NCBI GenBank assembly: GCA_900552005.1
Contig: URXU01000017.1
Span: 1 to 17,849, forward strand
DNA length: 17,849 nucleotides
Direction: 5' to 3'
Origin: an uncultured Phascolarctobacterium sp.
GTDB lineage: Bacteria > Bacillota > Negativicutes > Acidaminococcales > Acidaminococcaceae
Within the stretch, counting starts at the first letter, position 1. Each line of letters starts with the position of its first letter. The notes below the pieces were generated by a model that was not told the DNA's origin, did no database searches, and saw only the letters and a list, made by a program, of their open reading frames with translations. Shown piece after piece: positions 12,670-17,849 of this stretch. The translations under genes and the position numbers were made by a program.

Positions 12670-14124
12670 TTATTTTTTTACTGGTACATTGCTGACTACG
12701 GGCGCATCATCTGCCGGTGCTGCCTCAGAAGCAGCAGCGGTTTCGGCAGCAGCCTGTCCGTCTACAGTAACCTTGGTCGGGAACTGCATGGGAACGCCGA
12801 TAGCGGTTTCCAGAGAAGTTCTGGAAGTATTGTAATCATACAAGGACTGGACATAATTGTTCTGAGCATCGGTCAAAGCCACCTGTGCATCCAAAACATC
12901 GGTATTAGTACCAACACCGGCCATATAACGAACCTGGGCAATATGGTAATCTTCCTCCGCTTTGGCTACGGCAACCTGCGTAGTCTTTATGCGTTTTTCA
13001 GCTTCGCGCAAATCAAGATAAGTGCTGCGTACGTCCAGCATCACGGAGTCTACCGTATCACGATAAGACTCTTCCGCCTTTGCCAGGTCTGCTTCAGCGC
13101 CGTGAATCTTAGAAAGAGTAACACCGGTATCAAAGATGTTCATGCTGACGCCAACGCCTACGCTCCAGTTCCCGTTTTCATCACCGGGCCAGTTATTGTC
13201 ATTCCAGTTTTGACTGGCGCTTGCAGAAACCTGCGGCATATAACCGCTGCGGGCAACCTTCAAAGCGCCTTTGGCAGCTTCCACATTCTGACGGGCCTGC
13301 TCCAGTTCCGGACGGTGACCGGAGGCATATTCCAGACAATACTGCATATCATTATCATACGGAGTATATTGCAGGCGATCCTGCAATTTCAAAGTTGTAT
13401 CCATGGGCAGACCAATAATCTTGTTCAAGGTTGCTTCAGCAATCTGATAGGCATTTTCAGCCTGAATTAACGTCTGCTGCGCATCTGCCAGTTCTACTTC
13501 ACTGCGCAGAACATCGACTTTGGCAACTACGCCTACATCATACTGGGCCTGAACATTTTTCAGGTGCTCTTCCAGTCTGTTAACGGATTCGCGGCTCAGA
13601 TTCTGCACATTATCAGCCTGCAGCATGCCGTAGTACCCGTTGGTAACAGTTTCGCGCATATCATTATATGCTTTCTGTTCGCCTACCAGATAATATTTAT
13701 AGTTGGCCTTGGCCTGATCAATAGTACCGGAAAGCTTGCCGCCAGTATAGATAGGAATGCTGGCGGTAATGGTATTGGAATGAGTATTGCCGATACCTTT
13801 ATTATAATACAGAACATTACCGTTTCCGTCATATACCGGCACAATGTTATCATCATGCCCCGCACGTGTAGTGCTGTGCTGACCGGTAATGGTAAGACCT
13901 CTGCTTTGACGGGCAGCATTTAAATTGGCTTTTGCGGAATCTTTTTCATACCCGGAAATCTTAATAGCCGGATTAGTATTAAAGGCTTTTTCCATGGCCT
14001 GCTGCAGATCAAGCTCTACAACCTGCGGTTCAGCTGCTTCTTCTGCAAAAACGGCCTGACTGAACATCATGGCAACTGCGGCAGAAAGAGCCAGAAAACG
14101 TTTACTAAATTTATATCTATTCAT
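12670..14124 (-). CDS. TolC-family outer-membrane efflux protein
   Basis: A 484-residue protein with an N-terminal signal peptide (MNRYKFSKRF start, hydrophobic core, probable cleavage after AVFA at residue 27). Two repeats of the outer-membrane efflux protein domain follow, seen as long alanine- and glutamine-rich helical coiled-coil segments (for example KVDVLRSEVELADAQQTLIQ and TNTDVLDAQVALTDAQNNYV) separated by beta-strand segments. Trimers of this family form an outer-membrane channel with a periplasmic tunnel for type I secretion or drug efflux. It lies downstream of mlaEFD but has its own promoter and a TetR-like operator, so it is not just part of the mla operon. No pump or adaptor gene lies in the window. 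The C-terminal Ala/Pro-rich tail is probably flexible. Confidence 0.92.
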   Translation of the reverse strand: MNRYKFSKRFLALSAAVAMMFSQAVFAEEAAEPQVVELDLQQAMEKAFNTNPAIKISGYEKDSAKANLNAARQSRGLTITGQHSTTRAGHDDNIVPVYDGNGNVLYYNKGIGNTHSNTITASIPIYTGGKLSGTIDQAKANYKYYLVGEQKAYNDMRETVTNGYYGMLQADNVQNLSRESVNRLEEHLKNVQAQYDVGVVAKVDVLRSEVELADAQQTLIQAENAYQIAEATLNKIIGLPMDTTLKLQDRLQYTPYDNDMQYCLEYASGHRPELEQARQNVEAAKGALKVARSGYMPQVSASASQNWNDNNWPGDENGNWSVGVGVSMNIFDTGVTLSKIHGAEADLAKAEESYRDTVDSVMLDVRSTYLDLREAEKRIKTTQVAVAKAEEDYHIAQVRYMAGVGTNTDVLDAQVALTDAQNNYVQSLYDYNTSRTSLETAIGVPMQFPTKVTVDGQAAAETAAASEAAPADDAPVVSNVPVKK

Positions 14125-14144
14125 GCTTCTAAACCCCCAATCAC

Positions 14145-14162
14145 ACTGACTAATCAGTCAGT
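14145..14162. promoter_or_regulatory. TetR-type operator at the tolC promoter
   Basis: ACTGACT, four bases AATC, AGTCAGT form a perfect 7-bp inverted repeat. It begins 9 nt downstream of the -10 box, covering or abutting the expected transcription start, a typical repression site for a TetR/AcrR-family regulator. No TetR gene is seen in the window. Confidence 0.65.
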
Positions 14163-14170
14163 ATACAAAA

Positions 14171-14199
14171 ATTATATTTTTTTTCCTGCCAAAAGTCAA
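14171..14199 (-). promoter_or_regulatory. Sigma-70-type promoter of the tolC-like gene
   Basis: TTGACT at 14194-14199, a 17-nt spacer and a perfect TATAAT at 14171-14176 on the minus strand. It sits between the mlaD stop and the tolC start, directly before the operator-like palindrome. Confidence 0.8.
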
Positions 14200-14206
14200 A
14201 TAAATT

Positions 14207-15475
14207 TTAGAAATAACTGCGAACACCCATATAGGTATCCCGCTTGCTGCCTTTAACATCCATGCTTTCTCCGTAAATAGAGAAATTATCATTTAAACGG
14301 TATTCGCCGCCTACACGCAGCTTACTGTCATCAAAATCATATAATTGGGAATACAACCTGAAATCGCGTCCGAAATCATAGCTGAGGCCTACACCAAATT
14401 CACCCTGCATGGCCCCCATGCTGAAAGCGGTATTGCCCATTTTTTTGCCGGCAATAAAATCAAATTTATTGCTGTCGCCAATATCATACCCGCCCAGATA
14501 AACAAAACTATCTTCAGCCGGCTGCAGCGTAACACCCAAACTGCTGCGCCAGTTGCCGCCTTCAGCGCTGCTGCCTACATCAGCCTGCAATTTGGCATTA
14601 GAAACAGTGCCTAAAATTTTATTTGCTCTGGCACTGGCTTCCCTGGCATTGACTACGGTTTCTTTCAAGGACTGTTCTACCGTAGGATCAGTTGCAACAT
14701 TTTCCAGCATGCCCACAATATTTTCTACCTTGGCGCTGGTCTCTGCCAAATGCTGGGCCATCTGAGCTACATTCTGCCCGGTAGCGCCATTATTGTCGAT
14801 ACCGGCCATAATGCTTTCCATATGCATGGCCACGCCATTCATGCGTTTGCTCATTTCATTCATCTGTCCAATCATGGCGTTTAGATCCTGCTGATTGGCA
14901 ACGGCTACATCAGCCATAACCTTGGTAAAGGTATTCATGTTATCGCTGATTGCGCTCATATTTTTAAATCCGTCACGCATAGATTTTTGGACTTCCTTAT
15001 CGCCAAAAACATTGTTCAGCGCTTCGGCGATATTTTCTACTTTATTCATCAAATCACCGGAAGAAGCAAAGAATTCTTCCATGCCGCCGCCGGGCACGCC
15101 TTTAACTTCACTGCCTTCGGTAATATAGCCCTGTCCAGGTTTATTAGGCGGAATAACATTGACAAATTTTTCACCCATAATCCCGTCAGAACCTATGGAA
15201 AAAACAGCGCCATGGGGAATCTTGATATTATCATCAATCTCAGCCGTTACGGAAACGCCGTCAGGCTCTACATCAATTTTCTTAACGGTGCCTACCTGCA
15301 CACCTGCATACCGGACCACATGACCGGGCATTAATCCGCTTACCTGAGGATAATCAATCTGCAGCTCATACCCATGGCGGCCAAAGGTAAAGGCTCCCAT
15401 AAATGTAATGATTCCTGCCAGTACCACAGCGCCGCCTAAAGTAAAGGCTCCTACTTTTACCTCACTGCTGCTCAT
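14207..15475 (-). CDS. mlaD: MlaD-type MCE protein with C-terminal beta-strand domain
   Basis: A 422-residue MCE protein, much longer than proteobacterial MlaD (about 180). Order of parts: N-terminal membrane helix (residues 8-28), MCE domain (about 36-112, with the motif VRYAGVQVGTVKKIDV), a long predicted helical region with heptad-like methionine, asparagine and alanine repeats (about 135-290), and a C-terminal region of alternating strands ending in an aromatic residue (about 300-422, last residues GVRSYF) that looks like an outer-membrane beta-barrel. Such a fused form is known from Veillonella parvula, where it bridges inner and outer membranes for phospholipid transport. Its start overlaps the mlaF stop in ATGA, so translation is coupled. 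Confidence 0.9.
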   Translation of the reverse strand: MSSSEVKVGAFTLGGAVVLAGIITFMGAFTFGRHGYELQIDYPQVSGLMPGHVVRYAGVQVGTVKKIDVEPDGVSVTAEIDDNIKIPHGAVFSIGSDGIMGEKFVNVIPPNKPGQGYITEGSEVKGVPGGGMEEFFASSGDLMNKVENIAEALNNVFGDKEVQKSMRDGFKNMSAISDNMNTFTKVMADVAVANQQDLNAMIGQMNEMSKRMNGVAMHMESIMAGIDNNGATGQNVAQMAQHLAETSAKVENIVGMLENVATDPTVEQSLKETVVNAREASARANKILGTVSNAKLQADVGSSAEGGNWRSSLGVTLQPAEDSFVYLGGYDIGDSNKFDFIAGKKMGNTAFSMGAMQGEFGVGLSYDFGRDFRLYSQLYDFDDSKLRVGGEYRLNDNFSIYGESMDVKGSKRDTYMGVRSYF

Positions 15476-16230
15476 TTTTCATCCTCCTTCTTGAATTCCT
15501 GCCCATTAATAAAAGCCTGTACGACAGGATTAGTACTGTGTTTTATCTCATCTACCGTGCCGACAGCAACAATTTTGCCCTCATGCAGCATGGCAATACG
15601 GTCTGCCGTGAAAAATACGGACTCCATATCGTGAGTTACCAAAAGTGACGTGACTCCCAGCTGCTTTTGCGTCTTGCGGATTAATCTGCTGATTGTCATG
15701 GTCATCACCGGATCCAGACCGGAAGTTGGTTCATCGTAAAAAACTATTTTAGGCTGCATGGCCAGCGCTCTGGCCAGCCCCACGCGTTTTTTCATGCCGC
15801 CGCTCAGTTCTGATGGCAGCATTTGCTCCGTTCCCGGCAGCCCCACCATTTCCAGCAGTTCACTGACCTTTTGCTGGACAGCTTCTTCCGTCAGTTTAAA
15901 ATGACGGCGCAGTCCAAAAGCCACATTTTCACCAACCGTCAGAAAATCAAACAGCGCCGAATACTGAAAAACAACGCCCATATGCTCACGCAGCTTATCC
16001 CACTGCTCCTGCGTATAACCGCTGGTCTCCAGTCCGCCTATGAGCACACTGCCCGCAGTAGGCTGCAAAAGCCCTGTCAGCACTTTGACAACCGTACTTT
16101 TGCCGGTTCCGGAAGGGCCTATAATAGCCAGTGTCTCGCCGGCATATATATCGAAATCTATCTCATTTAAAACAACCTTATCGCCAAAAGCGATTTTTAG
16201 TTTGCGTACTTTAATTAACGGCTCGTCCAT
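15472..16230 (-). CDS. mlaF: ABC transporter ATPase of the Mla phospholipid system
   Basis: A 252-residue ATP-binding cassette. Walker A is GPSGTGKST (residues 38-46), the Q-loop glutamine is Q89, the signature is LSGGMKKR (142-149), Walker B is IVFYDE (162-167) with the catalytic glutamate, followed by PTSGLDP, and the H-loop histidine is H200. It energises lipid movement through MlaE. It lies 12 nt after mlaE and overlaps mlaD by 4 nt. The gene order mlaE-mlaF-mlaD matches other diderm Firmicutes. Confidence 0.94.
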   Translation of the reverse strand: MDEPLIKVRKLKIAFGDKVVLNEIDFDIYAGETLAIIGPSGTGKSTVVKVLTGLLQPTAGSVLIGGLETSGYTQEQWDKLREHMGVVFQYSALFDFLTVGENVAFGLRRHFKLTEEAVQQKVSELLEMVGLPGTEQMLPSELSGGMKKRVGLARALAMQPKIVFYDEPTSGLDPVMTMTISRLIRKTQKQLGVTSLLVTHDMESVFFTADRIAMLHEGKIVAVGTVDEIKHSTNPVVQAFINGQEFKKEDEK

Positions 16231-16242
16231 TGCTCCAACTCC

Positions 16243-17013
16243 TCAGACATACAAGATAACCGAAAGAAAATAATTGGTAATAAAAATAAGGATAATGGAA
16301 AGCACTACTGATTCGGTAGTTGCCAGGCCCACGCCTTCGGCGCCGTTGGGAGCATGCAGTCCTTTAAAGCAACCTACAATGGCAATAATAGCGCCAAAAA
16401 CAGAACCCTTAATCATGCCGCCGACCATATCATATGTTTCAGCCAGGGTACGAATGGAATTTTCGTAAGTAAAGGTACTGATGCCGGCATAATAATGCGC
16501 TACCACCCAGCCGCCGATATTGCCAATCATATTAGCAAAGACGATCAGAATAGGCATCATCAGCACAACCGCAATCAGCCGCGGCACTACCAGATAACTG
16601 ATGGGATTGGCAGCCATAACCTTAAGAGCGTCAATCTGTTCCGTTACCTTCATGGTACCGATTTCCGCCGCAATCGCCGCGCCAATGCGTCCGGCAACGA
16701 CAACACCAGTCAATACCGGCACCAGTTCGCGCGCCATGGCAATAGCGACAATGCCGCCTACGGAGGAAGCTGCGCCAAAGCGCACAAACTCCTTAGCCGT
16801 CTGTACGGAAAATACCATGCCCGTACATAAAATGGTCATCAGCACAATGGGCAGGGAGTCTGCTCCAAGGAGTGCCATTTGCCGCAGTGTTTCTTTAGGA
16901 TCAGCTTCTTTCAGCCGTTTGACAGTATCCAGAAACAGCATGGTCATTTTGCCGGTATAGGCACAGTAAAACAATATTTTTTTTCCCATGGAAGCACAAA
17001 TTTCTTTCAGCAT
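16243..17013 (-). CDS. mlaE: Mla system permease
   Basis: A 256-residue inner-membrane permease with about five to six hydrophobic helices. Family signatures are ARELVPVLTGVVVAGRIGAA (residues 94-113) and EIGTMKVTEQIDALKVMA (117-134), then NPISYLVVPRL. With MlaF it forms the inner-membrane complex that moves phospholipids to or from the MCE protein. GGAG lies a few bases before the ATG. It is the first gene of the mlaEFD unit; the preceding envelope-protein gene ends 64 nt upstream. Confidence 0.94.
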   Translation of the reverse strand: MLKEICASMGKKILFYCAYTGKMTMLFLDTVKRLKEADPKETLRQMALLGADSLPIVLMTILCTGMVFSVQTAKEFVRFGAASSVGGIVAIAMARELVPVLTGVVVAGRIGAAIAAEIGTMKVTEQIDALKVMAANPISYLVVPRLIAVVLMMPILIVFANMIGNIGGWVVAHYYAGISTFTYENSIRTLAETYDMVGGMIKGSVFGAIIAIVGCFKGLHAPNGAEGVGLATTESVVLSIILIFITNYFLSVILYV

Positions 17014-17041
17014 ATTGTTTCTCTCCGGATTTTCTGTTTTA

Positions 17042-17047
17042 AGTATA
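17042..17047 (-). promoter_or_regulatory. Possible -10 box upstream of mlaE
   Basis: TATACT on the minus strand, 28 nt before the mlaE start, inside the short gap after the upstream gene. The region where a -35 box should be is a plain A-rich stretch, so this is only suggestive; mlaE may also be reached by read-through. Confidence 0.35.
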
Positions 17048-17077
17048 CTACAAAATTATGTTTTTTATTTGACTATT

Positions 17078-17849
17078 TCATTTTCTGACATCAATGACAA
17101 ATTCGCTTTCACCGTCAATAATAAAATCAAAGGCCTGCTTTTGCTTATAGGGAGTCCCCTGCAGCATGCCGGCAAAACCGGCATCATTTTGATTCTGCGG
17201 ATTTTTATCCGCAGGCACGGCCATGTTCGGCGAAGCAGAGACATCAATAATCAGTTCATTATTCTTATCCGCCGTATTAAAATTCTTAATAAAATCCGAC
17301 AATTTATGTCTGGTTTCTTTTTTAGGCGCCGGCAGCCCTTCTTCTTTCTGCTTGCGCAGCAAATTCTGAATCCAGGCCAGGGAACTGCCGCCGCGCACAC
17401 TCAAGGCCATTTTGCCTCCAGGATGATTTTTCGGCACAATAAAGGGAATACTTGCCGTAAATTCTTCTCCGCGATACGGTTTCAGCACCACATCTACCAG
17501 CAATTTATCGCCGGGACGCACTTCGCGCTGCTGCGGCGTAACTTTAATAATTTCCGCTACCTGCACGTCTTCGGTTACCTGCGCACTAACATTGATATCA
17601 TAAATATCTACTTTTTCAAATTTATTTTGAGTTAACATATTAGCGGCTTCCACTAATTCGCCATTAATAGATTTCAGCAAATTTTCATTGGCATAGTACA
17701 TATTATCACGATCTATCAGGATGGGCTGCTTTTGGCTGTCCACACCATTAATGGTAAAATGCACTTTCGCCGTGCCGCCGCCATTACGATCAACCGTTTT
17801 GCTGACCGTATTAAATACGGCCGCATCTAAGATTACCGGTATCAGCTGT
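17078..17849 (-). CDS. 3' part of an envelope protein, possibly SpoIVB-peptidase-S55 type (partial)
   Basis: An open frame enters the window from its right edge and ends at 17078; 256 residues are visible. The GTG at 17762-17764 is in frame but is probably internal, since the frame stays open upstream (LDAAVFNTVSKTVDRNGGG precedes it). The segment contains a beta-rich module with VTPQQREVRPGDKLLVDVVLKPYRGE followed by IPFIVPKNHPGGKMALSVRGGS, then a Lys/Glu-rich helical stretch and a polar Asn/Gln tail. The beta-rich module resembles the C-terminal part of S55-domain (SpoIVB-like) proteins I recall from Firmicutes, but the catalytic part lies outside the window, so the assignment is tentative. 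It is followed by mlaEFD in the same direction. Confidence 0.55.
   Translation of the reverse strand, partial: QLIPVILDAAVFNTVSKTVDRNGGGTAKVHFTINGVDSQKQPILIDRDNMYYANENLLKSINGELVEAANMLTQNKFEKVDIYDINVSAQVTEDVQVAEIIKVTPQQREVRPGDKLLVDVVLKPYRGEEFTASIPFIVPKNHPGGKMALSVRGGSSLAWIQNLLRKQKEEGLPAPKKETRHKLSDFIKNFNTADKNNELIIDVSASPNMAVPADKNPQNQNDAGFAGMLQGTPYKQKQAFDFIIDGESEFVIDVRK

Noticed and set aside
17078..17764. Complete 228-residue gene starting at GTG 17764
   Set aside because: The frame remains open to the window edge with protein-like sequence upstream, so the GTG is probably internal and the gene is partial.

Overview
The window looks like a chromosomal stretch from a diderm Firmicute (class Negativicutes, perhaps an Acidaminococcaceae such as Phascolarctobacterium). 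The reasons are the combination of Firmicute-style ribosome binding sites and intrinsic terminators with outer-membrane genes (a TolC-family protein and an MlaEFD system), and an MlaD with a fused C-terminal beta-strand domain, a form described in Veillonella. The genus is inference.

Positions 1-9678, minus strand: a biotin-dependent, Na+-pumping malonate decarboxylase locus of the Malonomonas rubra Mad type. In transcription order it holds a HutP-family protein, a long leader with two intrinsic terminators, a 44-residue membrane protein, the carboxybiotin decarboxylase madB, a biotin ligase, a second HutP-family protein, a third leader terminator, then madA-madE-madC-madD-madH-madG and two tandem, protein-identical copies of the biotin carrier madF. 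MadA loads malonate onto the carrier protein MadE in exchange for acetate. MadC/MadD move the carboxyl group to biotin on MadF. MadB releases CO2 and pumps Na+. MadG and MadH serve the carrier-protein prosthetic group, and the biotin ligase would load MadF. No malonate transporter and no MdcB/CitG-type prosthetic-group synthase is visible.

The most interesting feature is the regulation. Both blocks of structural genes sit directly behind a HutP-like gene and then an intrinsic terminator. HutP is the histidine- and Mg2+-dependent RNA-binding antiterminator of the Bacillus subtilis hut operon. The three HutP metal-binding histidines are retained in both paralogs, and the leaders share a 12-nt element. 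I infer a HutP-type antitermination circuit for malonate decarboxylation.

Positions 9783-12663: methionine aminopeptidase with an N-terminal SEC-C motif (minus), diverging from a DedA-family membrane protein and a threonine-aldolase-like PLP enzyme (plus). This pair ends in a bidirectional terminator with a nested palindrome.

Positions 12670-17849, minus strand: the 3' part of an envelope protein that runs off the window, then mlaE-mlaF-mlaD (phospholipid trafficking), then a TolC-family outer-membrane protein. The tolC gene has its own sigma-70-type promoter with a TetR-like operator just downstream.
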